A stretch of DNA of 64,000 nucleotides from Nodosilinea sp. LEGE 06152 (GTDB lineage: Bacteria > Cyanobacteriota > Cyanobacteriia > Phormidesmidales > Phormidesmidaceae): positions 205,765 through 269,764 of the forward strand of contig NZ_JADEWR010000007.1 in the NCBI RefSeq assembly GCF_015207525.1, given 5' to 3'. Shown here piece by piece: positions 9,635-18,927 of the stretch. The notes beneath the pieces were generated by a model. It was not told the origin of the DNA. It did not search any database and saw nothing but the letters and a program-made list of their open reading frames with translations. Within the stretch, counting starts at the first letter, position 1, and each line of letters opens with the position of its first letter. Both the position numbers and the translations under genes were made by a program.

Positions 9635-9889
9635 ATGCCAAGAACGCCCAGTGAGTACATCGTTCACATGCTGCTTGATGGCGGCCACCACGAAGAGGTG
9701 CGTTTTTCCTCCATTCAGGATTTTCAGAAGTGGTACAGCGGCGAGTTGATGCCCAAAGCCACCTCCGAGGAATTTATTACGGTGCCCTTGCCCAAAGTAA
9801 ACCCCGGCGAATACATGGTCATTCGCCCCTCTCGCCTCAGCGCCATTCGGGTTGAGCCAGTCTTTAGCTCTAGTGTTGAACGGTTTTAA
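9635..9889 (+). CDS. Small conserved cyanobacterial protein
   Basis: An 84-aa acidic/neutral soluble protein without recognisable enzymatic motifs. Its sequence begins MPRTPSEYIVHMLLDGGHHE, with FQKWYSGELMPK in the middle and VIRPSRLSAIRVEPVF near the end. I believe similar small proteins occur in other cyanobacteria, but I cannot name a family. The stop codon shares one base with the ATG of mltA (TAATG), so the two are translationally coupled and likely one operon. Confidence 0.7.
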   Translation: MPRTPSEYIVHMLLDGGHHEEVRFSSIQDFQKWYSGELMPKATSEEFITVPLPKVNPGEYMVIRPSRLSAIRVEPVFSSSVERF

Positions 9890-11133
9890 TGGGTGGTCAG
9901 TTTAGGTTTAGCGCAACTATCGGGCAGCTGGTGGCTGGCCTCGGAATGCTGGCACCCTTAGCTATGTTCGATCTGGCTCTGCCCTCGATAGCAGTGGCTG
10001 AGGTGAGCGAGGATCGAGGGGAGCTGGTGGCGGAGCTGGCCCCCGACGCTGAGGCCCCAGCCGAACTACCGCTACGCCTTCTATCAGCGGCGGAAGCAGA
10101 GGCGGTATGGCCTACCCTAACCCTACCCGACGATCGCCAGGCGTTGCTGCAGGCCATTAACCACAGCTTTACGTACCTAGCCACGCCTAAAGCCCGAGAA
10201 GATTACCAACAGCATCCGGTACCAGGAATTACGCGCGATCGCGTCTGGCACAGTTTGCAGCGCCTGCGTCAGCTGGTGGTCAATAGCCCCAACAACCGGG
10301 CTTTCCAGACTGCCCTGCGGCGAGACTTTGACCTCTATGCCTCCATTGGCTCTGACGGGAATGGCACCGTGGCCTACACCGGCTACTTTGAGCCGCAGTA
10401 CCGGGCCAGTACCGTACCCACCGCTGAATACCGCTACCCCCTCTACCGCCGTCCCCCCACGATAGAAACCTGGCCGCAGCCCCACCCCACCCGCCTGGAG
10501 TTGGAGGGGGCAGACGGTTTGGCCGCTAGCGAAGGGCCCCTAGCCGGGCTGGAGTTGGTGTGGCTGGCCAGCCGCCTGGAGGCATTTTTAGTGCAGGTGC
10601 AGGGCTCGGCTCAGCTTCAGCTCACCAACGGGCAGAGCATGTCAGTGGGCTACGCGGGCCGCACCGATTACCCCTACACCAGCATTGGTCGGGCTCTGGT
10701 CAACGACGGCAAAATCGATCCAGACAACCTGTCGCTGCCCAATCTCATCGCCTATTTTGAAGCCCATCCCGAAGACCTAGACCGATATTTGCCCCAGAAC
10801 GAGCGGTTTATTTTCTTTCGTGAGGGTGGCGGTGGGCCACCTACGGGCAGCCTCAGTGTACCGGTCACAGCGGGGTACTCCATCGCCACCGACAAGGCGC
10901 TACTGCCACCGGGGGCGATCGCGGCTATTCAGGTACCGTTGCCTCAGCAAACCGTCGAGGGCACCTGGAGCCGCCAGCTCACCACGCGCCTGGTGCTCGA
11001 TCAAGACACCGGGGGCGCTATCCTGGGACCAGGGCGAGTTGACCTATTCGTGGGAACTGGCCCCCAAGCCGGAGAACTAGCCGGGCGCATAAACACCTCA
11101 GGCCGCTTGTATTACCTACTGTTGCGGCCTTGA
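9889..11133 (+). CDS. mltA: Membrane-bound lytic murein transglycosylase A
   Basis: Peptidoglycan lytic transglycosylase of 414 aa. An N-terminal hydrophobic stretch (about residues 11-36, GQLVAGLGMLAPLAMFDLAL) should act as signal or anchor. The MltA domain is evident from YTGYFEPQYRAS, FLVQVQGSAQLQL..GYAGRTDYPYTSIGRALV and PVTAGYSIATDKALLPPGA. The C-terminal 3D domain has LVLDQDTGGAILGPGRVDLFVGTG, which includes the catalytic Asp region. It overlaps the preceding small gene by one base, suggesting coupled translation. The role is cell-wall turnover in the periplasm. Confidence 0.93.
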   Translation: MGGQFRFSATIGQLVAGLGMLAPLAMFDLALPSIAVAEVSEDRGELVAELAPDAEAPAELPLRLLSAAEAEAVWPTLTLPDDRQALLQAINHSFTYLATPKAREDYQQHPVPGITRDRVWHSLQRLRQLVVNSPNNRAFQTALRRDFDLYASIGSDGNGTVAYTGYFEPQYRASTVPTAEYRYPLYRRPPTIETWPQPHPTRLELEGADGLAASEGPLAGLELVWLASRLEAFLVQVQGSAQLQLTNGQSMSVGYAGRTDYPYTSIGRALVNDGKIDPDNLSLPNLIAYFEAHPEDLDRYLPQNERFIFFREGGGGPPTGSLSVPVTAGYSIATDKALLPPGAIAAIQVPLPQQTVEGTWSRQLTTRLVLDQDTGGAILGPGRVDLFVGTGPQAGELAGRINTSGRLYYLLLRP

Positions 11134-11200
11134 GTGCCCACCCCCAACGTGGCGATAATTCCCCTGGTCTGCCACAGTAGGGGTGTTACCCTATACGCCT

Positions 11201-13234
11201 ATGGATACTTCCTTTGCCCTCACCCTACAAATCGTGCTCACGGTGTTGGCCGGAGTCACCGCACAGGTCATTGGAGAAATCGCTAGGGTTCCCAGCATTA
11301 TTTTCCTGCTGCTGTTTGGCATTGGCCTGGGGCCAGACGGCGTTGGGCTGCTCCATCCCCAGGATTTAGGGGTGGGGCTAGAGGTCATTGTGGCCCTCAG
11401 TGTAGCGCTCATTTTGTTTGAGGGCGGCCTAAGCCTGGAGCTCAGTGAACTGGGCCAGGTGTCAAACAGCCTGCGCAATCTAGTTACCATCGGCATTTTT
11501 GTTACCCTCATCGGCGGCGGCATGGCGGCCCATTGGCTGGGGGAATTTCCCTGGCCTCTTGCCTTTCTCTACGCCTCTTTAGTGGTCGTTACGGGCCCCA
11601 CAGTGATTAGCCCTCTGCTGCGTCAGGTGGAGGTCGATCGCAAGGTCGCCACCCTGCTGGAAGGGGAAGGGGTGCTGATTGACCCCGTCGGTGCCATTCT
11701 AGCCGTGGTGGTGCTAGACATCATTCTCAATGGCGACGCCGATCCAACTACGGTGGTCGGTGGGCTAATCCTGCGGCTGGGCATCGGCACGTTGATTGGG
11801 GTAGTGGGTGGCGGTCTGATTGGGCTTTTGCTCAAGCGAGCCAACTTCTTAGGTGAAGATCTGCGCAATCTGGTGGTGTTGGCGGGGCTATGGGGGCTGT
11901 TTGGGCTGGCTCAGAGCATTCGTAGTGAGTCAGGTCTGATGGCCACAGTGGTGGCGGGCATGATGGTGCGTTGGCTGTCGGTGCCCGACGAGCGCCTGCT
12001 GCGTCGGTTCAAAGGACAGCTGACCGTGCTGGCGGTATCGGTGCTGTTTATTTTGTTGGCGGCTGATTTGTCGATCGCCAGTGTGTTCGCCCTGGGCCGA
12101 GGGGCCGTCTTGACGGTACTGGTGCTAATGGTGGTAGTACGTCCAATTAATATTTGGCTGTGTACTCGCTCCAGCGACTTGAATTGGCGGCAGAAACTGT
12201 TTTTGAGCTGGGTAGCCCCGCGTGGCATTGTCTCGGCTTCGGTGGCGTCTCTATTCGCCATTTTGCTTACCGAACGCAGCATTAGCGGTGGCGACGCCAT
12301 TAAGGCGCTGGTGTTTCTCACCATTATTTTGACCGTGCTGGTACAGGGACTGACGGCACGGCTAGTAGCGCGCTGGCTTGGTATTACTAAAGCTGATGCG
12401 GTGGGCGCGGTGATCGTAGGATGTAGCCCCCTGAGCCTGCTCATGGCCCGCCTTATCAAAGAATATGGTGACCCGGTGGTCATGATCGACACCAATGAAT
12501 CCTCTTGCGCGGACGCTGAGAAGGAGGGTATTGAGCTATTGATCAGCAGTGCCCTCGATCACGATGCCCTCGACAAAGCTGGGCTAGGTAAAGCCGGTAC
12601 CTTTTTGGCGATGACCAAAAATGGTGAAGTGAATGCAGTGGTAGCCCAACGGGCGCTAGAGGAGTTTCAGCCCGCTCGAGTGATCGCCGTAGTACCCCAG
12701 GACAAAAGTGGGGGCGACCTGCCCAACAAGGGACAGCTCAAGGGGGCTCAAACCCCCTATGTATCTTTAAAGCAGTGGAACACCTATCTCAACGATGGCG
12801 AGGTACGCCTGGGTGAAACTCAGCTGCGGCAAGAGAAATTTGACCTTCAAAAGGCTCATTTAGCCACCCTCGTGCAGGGTGGCAGTATGGTGCCGCTGCT
12901 GGTTGAGCGAGGTGATGCGCTACGGGTGACGCTAGGACAGGATGCTTGGGAAGTAGGCGATCGCGTTATTTATCTGTGGCACGACTCTAAACCCAAGTTG
13001 CTAAAGCAGCTAGCTGGCGGTATTCAACCCAGCCGACTCACCCTAGAAACGGTACCGGCGGTTGAGGCGGTTCCTCGCGAACTGCCTCAACCGCTACCTA
13101 AGGCTGAGGCTCTGGCGGCGGTTTTTCCTGACAGCGTGGCGGCTTCTCCCAATGGCTCTGCTCCAGCAGAATCGACCGGGTCGGCCACGAACAGACCCAA
13201 TGATGGGTCTACAGCGGCAGCTGACGTTAGCTGA
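11201..13234 (+). CDS. CPA-type cation/proton antiporter with RCK (TrkA-N) domain
   Basis: Monovalent cation:H+ antiporter of about 677 aa. Roughly the first 390 residues are a series of about a dozen hydrophobic helices. Antiporter signatures include ALILFEGGLSLEL, VTGPTVISPLLR and GEGVLIDPVGAILAVVVLDI (conserved Asp). A cytoplasmic TrkA-N/RCK domain begins at about residue 405 (AVGAVIVGCSPLSLLMARLI..VVMIDTNESSC). Its glycine-rich loop is degenerate (VGCSPL). A second soluble part follows, and the tail is Pro/Ala-rich. I use the ATG at 11201. The GTG at 11183 lies on the only purine-rich stretch that could serve as ribosome-binding site. Ion specificity (Na+ or K+) cannot be read from sequence. 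Confidence 0.88.
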   Translation: MDTSFALTLQIVLTVLAGVTAQVIGEIARVPSIIFLLLFGIGLGPDGVGLLHPQDLGVGLEVIVALSVALILFEGGLSLELSELGQVSNSLRNLVTIGIFVTLIGGGMAAHWLGEFPWPLAFLYASLVVVTGPTVISPLLRQVEVDRKVATLLEGEGVLIDPVGAILAVVVLDIILNGDADPTTVVGGLILRLGIGTLIGVVGGGLIGLLLKRANFLGEDLRNLVVLAGLWGLFGLAQSIRSESGLMATVVAGMMVRWLSVPDERLLRRFKGQLTVLAVSVLFILLAADLSIASVFALGRGAVLTVLVLMVVVRPINIWLCTRSSDLNWRQKLFLSWVAPRGIVSASVASLFAILLTERSISGGDAIKALVFLTIILTVLVQGLTARLVARWLGITKADAVGAVIVGCSPLSLLMARLIKEYGDPVVMIDTNESSCADAEKEGIELLISSALDHDALDKAGLGKAGTFLAMTKNGEVNAVVAQRALEEFQPARVIAVVPQDKSGGDLPNKGQLKGAQTPYVSLKQWNTYLNDGEVRLGETQLRQEKFDLQKAHLATLVQGGSMVPLLVERGDALRVTLGQDAWEVGDRVIYLWHDSKPKLLKQLAGGIQPSRLTLETVPAVEAVPRELPQPLPKAEALAAVFPDSVAASPNGSAPAESTGSATNRPNDGSTAAADVS

Positions 13235-13357
13235 CGTTTTAAATCAATAATTTGTGATCGCTAGAGTAAATGCTCGGCATTTCCCCTTTGCAGCTAAGTT
13301 AGCGGCCTAGCCACAGCTGTGCTGGCAGCGTAGTCTTGTCCCCGTATAGTCACGCGC

Positions 13358-14101
13358 ATGGTGTCTACTTCTGCTCATTCCTCTAAGTCAGGTACCCTCA
13401 CCGGTATTGGCGTTGGCCCAGGCGACCCTGACCTACTTACGATCAAGGCCCTAAAGTGCCTGCAGCATGCTGACGTAGTGGCCTTTCCCCAGGGGCGCAA
13501 CGGCCAGCCAGGATTAGCGCAGCGCATTATCGCGCCGCACTTAGGCCAGCAGCTGCTGCTGCCTCTAAATTTTCCCTACGTCCTCGACCAACACCAGCTT
13601 TCTAATGCTTGGCAGCAGGCAGGCGATCGCATCTGGCAGTGCCTCAGCCAGGGTCAAAATGTAGTGTTTGCCTGCGAAGGAGATCTGAGCTTCTACGGCA
13701 CCTTTAACTATTTGGCTCTCGATCTAGAACGGCGCTACCCGACAGCCAGAGTTTACCGAGTTCCGGGCATTTGTTCCCCCATGGCGGCGGTCAGTGCCTT
13801 GGGCATTCCCCTTACCGTGCAGGCCGACAAGCTTGTAGTGCTGCCGGCCCTCTACGCGCTTGCCGACCTCGAGTCCGCTCTGGGCTGGGCTGATGTGGTA
13901 GTGCTACTCAAAGTAGGGTCGGTATATGCCGAAGCTTGGAAGCTGCTGAAACAGCGGCAGCTGCTGGAGCAAAGCTGGGTTATCGTCAACGCCACCCAGC
14001 CCAATCAAGCCATCTATCGCCCGCTCACGCCTTACCCTGATCTCGATTTACCCTACTTCTCCTTAATGGTCATTAGGTCAGGGGCAAATCCGCTACCCTA
14101 G
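13358..14101 (+). CDS. cobI: Precorrin-2 C20-methyltransferase
   Basis: SAM-dependent methyltransferase of the cobalamin/pseudocobalamin pathway, methylating C-20 of (cobalt-)precorrin-2. The 247-aa protein has the family's N-terminal loop GIGVGPGDPDLLTIKA, the FACEGDLSFYGTF motif, VPGICSPMAAVSALGIPLTVQADKL, and VVLLKVGSVY near the dimer region. These separate CobI/CbiL from the other Cob methyltransferases. The neighbouring genes are not cobalamin genes, consistent with scattered cob genes in cyanobacteria. cobS lies 23 kb away in this window. Confidence 0.93.
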   Translation: MVSTSAHSSKSGTLTGIGVGPGDPDLLTIKALKCLQHADVVAFPQGRNGQPGLAQRIIAPHLGQQLLLPLNFPYVLDQHQLSNAWQQAGDRIWQCLSQGQNVVFACEGDLSFYGTFNYLALDLERRYPTARVYRVPGICSPMAAVSALGIPLTVQADKLVVLPALYALADLESALGWADVVVLLKVGSVYAEAWKLLKQRQLLEQSWVIVNATQPNQAIYRPLTPYPDLDLPYFSLMVIRSGANPLP

Positions 14102-14170
14102 AAAGGAACAGGAACCCAAGCCTACAGGGTCAAGTCAACACATTACGTCCACAGCAGGCGCGCAACCGGC

Positions 14171-15325
14171 ATGAATCCATTTACTGCACCCAGGCTCAGC
14201 CAGTTACTTACCACTATTCGCCAACCTCAATGGATTGCCGCCATTGCGTCGCTGGGGTTCCACGGCGTGTTATTTGCGGCTGGCCCCTCCTTTTCTAGCC
14301 TAAACATGACCGCCCTAGGAAACAGCAATCCAGAGCTGGAAGAGCGTCGAGTGCCGTTAATTGAGCTTACGGCTGAGGAACAGAGCCGCCTCCCAGACTT
14401 TTCTGCCCAGTCCCAGCTATTTCCGAGCAGCAACGACGATTTATTTAGCCTCTTTCCGCCCTCGGGCGATAGCTTGCCCCTCGAGCCCGGTTCAGACTTT
14501 GGTGCATCCATAAGGATACCAGCGCCCCAGCGGCCCTCTACGTCCTTCCCAACCGGGATTTCTCCCTATACCTCACCCGGACGTTCTACAATTAGGCTAT
14601 CTCCCCGTCGGTCTACCCTACCCTCCATTCCCAACAGCACTACTTTAGGACGCCGACCCGAAACACCGACTCAGGGGTCTACACCCCAAGCTTCAACGCC
14701 TACGGCTGCGGCTTCAGAAGGCGCTAACCCGCCCAGAGCTGCTGATTTAGAGCTGGGTCAGGGCGATAACCAGGGGAACACCGCTAACAACGAGCCTTCG
14801 ACCTCAACCAATTCCTCTGCCCTCAACCCTTCAAACAGTGCTGAGCAGACCAGCGACCTGCTGGCTCGGGTTGAATTCAGCGCTGAGCAAACCAGCGCAG
14901 CAGAGGTCGAAACTGCCAAAGCAGCCTGGCTACAAGCGGTCAAGGACAAACTAGGCGACAGCGTTGCTGAAGCCCCTGAACCTCTAACGATTGAAGTGCC
15001 CTACAGCGGTCGGCTGTGCCTAGAGCCTGAGCCTACCGATGGACTGTTAGGAGTCGTCGGTATACCTGATGAAGCTGATGGTCTCAAGCTCTGGACCACA
15101 GTCCTTAAAAGCACGGGCTATCCCTTCCTAAATCAGGCTGCTGAACAGGCTCTGCAAGACCTTCAACAACGGGCAGGTGCAGAAGACGAAAAGCCGATAG
15201 CCATCAACACTCGGTATGAGGTTGTTGTAGAAGTCGATTACAACAACCAGGATTGTATAAGCCGTGAGGCTTTGCTACAGTCCCGTACAGCCGAACCAGC
15301 CCAGCCTGCAGCACCAGTAGAATAA
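14171..15325 (+). CDS. TonB-like envelope protein, Pro/Ser/Thr-rich linker
   Basis: A 384-aa protein with an N-terminal hydrophobic helix (about residues 22-38, IAAIASLGFHGVLFAAGP). A long low-complexity Pro/Ser/Thr/Asn-rich region follows to about residue 230. The compact C-terminal domain (about 255-365) contains LKSTGYPFLNQAAEQALQDL and a late YEVVVEVDYNNQ strand, resembling the TonB C-terminal fold. Architecture and size fit cyanobacterial TonB-related proteins that span the periplasm. No ExbB/ExbD genes are nearby, so coupling to outer-membrane transport is inference. A strong terminator follows at 15379-15424. Confidence 0.6.
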   Translation: MNPFTAPRLSQLLTTIRQPQWIAAIASLGFHGVLFAAGPSFSSLNMTALGNSNPELEERRVPLIELTAEEQSRLPDFSAQSQLFPSSNDDLFSLFPPSGDSLPLEPGSDFGASIRIPAPQRPSTSFPTGISPYTSPGRSTIRLSPRRSTLPSIPNSTTLGRRPETPTQGSTPQASTPTAAASEGANPPRAADLELGQGDNQGNTANNEPSTSTNSSALNPSNSAEQTSDLLARVEFSAEQTSAAEVETAKAAWLQAVKDKLGDSVAEAPEPLTIEVPYSGRLCLEPEPTDGLLGVVGIPDEADGLKLWTTVLKSTGYPFLNQAAEQALQDLQQRAGAEDEKPIAINTRYEVVVEVDYNNQDCISREALLQSRTAEPAQPAAPVE

Positions 15326-15378
15326 GCTGCTTATGGCAATGGGCCGCAAGTACTGAAGCTGTTCTAAAACTAGTTTTA

Positions 15379-15424
15379 GCCGAAGGTTGGACGTCTGAAG
15401 CATCACAACCTTCGGCCATTTTTT
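15379..15424 (+). terminator. Rho-independent terminator after TonB-like gene
   Basis: A perfect 11-bp stem (GCCGAAGGTTG at 15379-15389 with CAACCTTCGGC at 15406-15416) has a 16-nt loop and is followed directly by CATTTTTTG. The T tract is on the plus strand, so it terminates the TonB-like gene. The minus-strand ABC gene ends 40 bp further on without an equivalent T tract. Confidence 0.85.
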
Positions 15425-15463
15425 GTCAGCAAAAAGCGATACCCAAATCCTCTAAATAGCCAG

Positions 15464-17263
15464 TTAGGCTTGAGGAGCAAGAACGACATCAGCGTAAGTT
15501 CCAGAGCGAGCTACGGTGCCCTTCTCAAGTACGTAAATGCGATCGCAATGTTCGATAGTAGATAGGCGGTGAGCAATAATAATTAAGGTTTTAGACCCAG
15601 CCAAAGCCCTAATCGAATTACTGATTAACTGCTCAGTCTCATTATCCAAAGCAGACGTGGCCTCATCTAGCACCAAAATTTCTCTTTGATGATATAAAGC
15701 CCGAGCAATTCCAATGCGCTGACGTTGACCACCTGAGAGCCTTACACCTCGCTCCCCGACAGAAGTATCGATTCCATCAGGCAGGTCTGCAATAAAGGAG
15801 TCTAGCTGAGCTGCTTTGATTGCGTACCACAACTGGCTTTGGTCAATCTGATTACTTGGAACCCCAAAGGCAATGTTTTTTTCGATGGTGTCATCAGTCA
15901 AGAAGATAGACTGAGGAATGTAACCCACCAAATTTCGCCATTCTGGCAAATTTTTGTAGATGGACTGTCCATCGACTAAGATATCTCCCTGCTGCGGGGT
16001 TAGAAGACCAAGTATTACGTCAACCAGAGTTGTTTTTCCTGCTCCAGACTTTCCAATTAAACCTATAGACTCGCCTTTCTTAATTTCCAAAGAGATACCA
16101 GTTAAAGAAGGCTTAGTGGAGCTAGGGTATTGATAAATGACATCAGTGATCTTCAAGTCTGTAGAGTAGCTTGGTGTCGGCTTTGACTTTGAAGCCTTGT
16201 TAGTATCAATTGTCTGAAGAGAAGTTGTTTGCACTTTCCAACCTTCGTCTTCAATATCCTTTAAATCCAAGTAAACAACATCAAGAGTATGTGAGGAGTT
16301 ACGTAGACTACCAATGCACTGGGCCAAGTTACTAGCAACAGGAATTAAACGTAATGATGCAACAGCAAAAACGCCCATGCTAGAGAGAGTAGACTGAAAA
16401 TCTTGGTCTGCCGATAGCTGTGAAGCACATATGAACCCGACGATGGCAATTACCAAGAGAGCCTCAATCATTATCCTAGGAATATATTGAGCACTTTGAA
16501 ATAGGACTTGGAGTTTAGCTTCTTGATACACATGCTGTTTAAGATCCTTGCGAAAGTAATCTTCGCAGCCAAAAACCCGAGTTTCCTTGATACCTCCCAA
16601 TCCATGATTAACGGCTTTGATGGTTTCTTCACGGGCAATAGTAGATAGGCGGCCCCAAGTCTTTAGCCGCTTCATTAAAAAGGAAAGAGCCAAGAACGCA
16701 GGCAGAAGAGAGACCAATGAAGTGACTAAAAGCAAAATATTGGTTCTTGCCATTAGTGCTAGGAGCGTCACAATTAAAATTATGTGAGAAAACGACTCCA
16801 CCATTGGCAGGGCAAACATAAACCCAAATCTTTGTGCTTCACCAGCTATCTTGTTTGTATAGTCTGCTGTATTTCGAGTTAAGTGAAAGTCGTAAGGAGC
16901 AAGAATATACGTATCAAACAGACGCTCTTGAATAACAGCTACTTGGTAAAAAAGGATCTTGTACGAGTAACGCTTACTTAAGAAATAAATGATGCTTTTA
17001 AGTATAAATACAACAATTATAAAGAAACCGAACCGAACCACCAAATCAGAGGGTTCCGAAAGTTCAAAAGCCTGATAAGCCCATGTAAAAATACGACTGT
17101 CCTGAACGACCTTCGATGGATCCCCAGCTAAATTTAGAAAAGGTCCAAGTAAGCCTATGCCGAAAGCTTCCAAAATCGACGTAAGCAGGAATATGAGAAT
17201 CAGAAAAAGGAGTTGACGACGATTCCCAGAAAAAACGTATAAGAATTTTTGAAAGAGAGCCAC
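15464..17263 (-). CDS. ABC transporter, fused permease-ATPase (polysaccharide/lipid exporter)
   Basis: Half-size ABC exporter of 599 aa (MsbA/HepA-like). Six membrane helices lie in the first ~320 residues and the nucleotide-binding domain in the last ~240. It has Walker A GLIGKSGAGKTT, Q-loop GYIPQSIFL, signature VRLSGGQRQRIG, Walker B ILVLDEATSALD and the H-loop IIIAHRLST, so it should be catalytically competent. Translation starts at GTG with a good GAGGAAT Shine-Dalgarno. It is the last gene of the minus-strand exopolysaccharide block, consistent with flipping of a lipid-linked glycan. The DNA is AT-richer than the flanking housekeeping genes. Substrate unknown. Confidence 0.88.
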   Translation of the reverse strand: MALFQKFLYVFSGNRRQLLFLILIFLLTSILEAFGIGLLGPFLNLAGDPSKVVQDSRIFTWAYQAFELSEPSDLVVRFGFFIIVVFILKSIIYFLSKRYSYKILFYQVAVIQERLFDTYILAPYDFHLTRNTADYTNKIAGEAQRFGFMFALPMVESFSHIILIVTLLALMARTNILLLVTSLVSLLPAFLALSFLMKRLKTWGRLSTIAREETIKAVNHGLGGIKETRVFGCEDYFRKDLKQHVYQEAKLQVLFQSAQYIPRIMIEALLVIAIVGFICASQLSADQDFQSTLSSMGVFAVASLRLIPVASNLAQCIGSLRNSSHTLDVVYLDLKDIEDEGWKVQTTSLQTIDTNKASKSKPTPSYSTDLKITDVIYQYPSSTKPSLTGISLEIKKGESIGLIGKSGAGKTTLVDVILGLLTPQQGDILVDGQSIYKNLPEWRNLVGYIPQSIFLTDDTIEKNIAFGVPSNQIDQSQLWYAIKAAQLDSFIADLPDGIDTSVGERGVRLSGGQRQRIGIARALYHQREILVLDEATSALDNETEQLISNSIRALAGSKTLIIIAHRLSTIEHCDRIYVLEKGTVARSGTYADVVLAPQA

Positions 17264-17410
17264 AATTTATTCCTCAAAACTACTAGCAGACAAAGTCAGC
17301 TTTTCCTGATACTTCAAAATACTTAAAAAGCCTCCAAGAAGTTGAGCATGGATCCATAAAGGCAAAATAACAAACTCGATCTTAGGCTTTAGTCAACACG
17401 AAATGGACAG

Positions 17411-18685
17411 TTAATTTGATGCCCTTAGACAAAACGGCTTTTGACTTAGTGACAAGGCTATTGCAATAAATAGTACCCAATTTATGTTGGGAAATAGGAT
17501 CAGATAACTTTCGAAGAGATTGAACAGAATCATCATTGACAAAAAGATGGCCGGCCATAGGTAGGATGCTTTTTTAAAGTTATATGCCAGCCTAATAGCT
17601 CTTATGTAAGCTATGAACCATGTTATGAGGAATAGCGCAAAGCCAATCAAACCAGCCTCTAGGATTAAATCTAAAAAGCCATTGTGTGAATGTGCTGGAA
17701 TATGAAACGCCGCATACTCAAAACCGGATATTAGCCTTTCCGAACTCCAAAAAGCTCCTTTTCCATAACCAAGATACGGGTGAGGTGGAATTTTAGTGGT
17801 TATAACATAATTCCAAATTAGGGTACGTGCGGAAAGTGTTGGATCCCTGCCGAAAAAGGTAAGGATTTCAATCCAGCTAGACACAATCACGTAGAAAAAA
17901 CTTATTGAAAATAAAGTAGAAAGATTAACCAAAAGTACAGACTTCTTTCCTATCCACCTGAACTTTTGATAGAGTGACACCAAAAGCAAGCTTACCACAG
18001 ATAAAACTAGGGCAGTAAGAGAACTGCTGATCATGAGAATGGCAAAGCAGAAAATCAACAGTGCAAAAGTCCATCTCTGCTTTTTTTCTGCATAATTTGT
18101 CAACATAAATAGTGTTACCAACAATGTGGCAGCAGTTGCCCCAAACCTATTTTTATCGCCAAAAGCTCCTCTCAAACTTCCTGCATACGCGCCAGTTTGA
18201 TGAATACCTATACTTGGCATGGCAACTGCCAAAAGAATACTAAAAAAGAATGCTATCAATAAAGCTTGGATGGCTAAACTGAACTGCTGCTCGATTGTAA
18301 ATCTAGATGCCATGTAGAGGCTTAGCAAAAACATTGGAATCAATTCTTTCCAAACAACATTCACTGTTGTGGATGGATCTTGAGACCACAAAAAAGAAAT
18401 ACTAATAAAAAAGACTAGGCACAAAACCCATTTATTGCTGAGAGCAGTCTTTAGCGTATTATTGATGCGAAATGCTAACAACAGTAAGGTAACTGCGTAA
18501 GTGCTATATCTAATTAGGGTTATTATTGAACTAGGAATAACACCTGTTTCAGAGTCGTCAGGCCCAAAGCCAAACACCCCCATAAAAAAGAGCAAAGAGA
18601 AAACTGTGAATGCTTTCTCTGCAAAATCCAGCCTATTTTGCGATGAGATTTTATCCAAACCAAAACTGGGATTCTGAGCTTCCAT
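17411..18685 (-). CDS. O-antigen ligase / Wzy-like polysaccharide polymerase
   Basis: Polytopic membrane protein of 424 aa with about ten to twelve hydrophobic segments. The Wzy_C / O-antigen ligase signature is visible near residue 325 (HSHNGFLDLILEAGLIGFALF), inside the large loop region preceded by GYGKGAFWSSERL. Such proteins polymerise or ligate lipid-linked sugar repeat units at the outer face of the inner membrane. The context of Wza, Wzc, a glycosyltransferase and an ABC exporter supports exopolysaccharide synthesis. It is notably AT-rich: the 60 bases 18061-18120 contain only 20 G/C. Sequence alone cannot decide between polymerase and ligase. Confidence 0.82.
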   Translation of the reverse strand: MEAQNPSFGLDKISSQNRLDFAEKAFTVFSLLFFMGVFGFGPDDSETGVIPSSIITLIRYSTYAVTLLLLAFRINNTLKTALSNKWVLCLVFFISISFLWSQDPSTTVNVVWKELIPMFLLSLYMASRFTIEQQFSLAIQALLIAFFFSILLAVAMPSIGIHQTGAYAGSLRGAFGDKNRFGATAATLLVTLFMLTNYAEKKQRWTFALLIFCFAILMISSSLTALVLSVVSLLLVSLYQKFRWIGKKSVLLVNLSTLFSISFFYVIVSSWIEILTFFGRDPTLSARTLIWNYVITTKIPPHPYLGYGKGAFWSSERLISGFEYAAFHIPAHSHNGFLDLILEAGLIGFALFLITWFIAYIRAIRLAYNFKKASYLWPAIFLSMMILFNLFESYLILFPNINWVLFIAIALSLSQKPFCLRASN

Positions 18686-18927
18686 AGGGCTAAGGTAAGT
18701 TGGCTAATTGTAATAAGCCGTTTAGGGATTAGCAAAACAGTTGTAGTCTTAACCGGTAAAAGGTCGACGTGGCTTATACGGCTACAAACTAAGGATTAGA
18801 CGGTTAGAAGATCCCTCACCAATTAGTTGAGTACCTCATTGAGCATTGTTGCGTTATCTTCAGGGAGATTGACAAGAAGTAACCTACAGTTCCATTCAAT
18901 ACTTCTAATGCCGCCTCTGATACATGG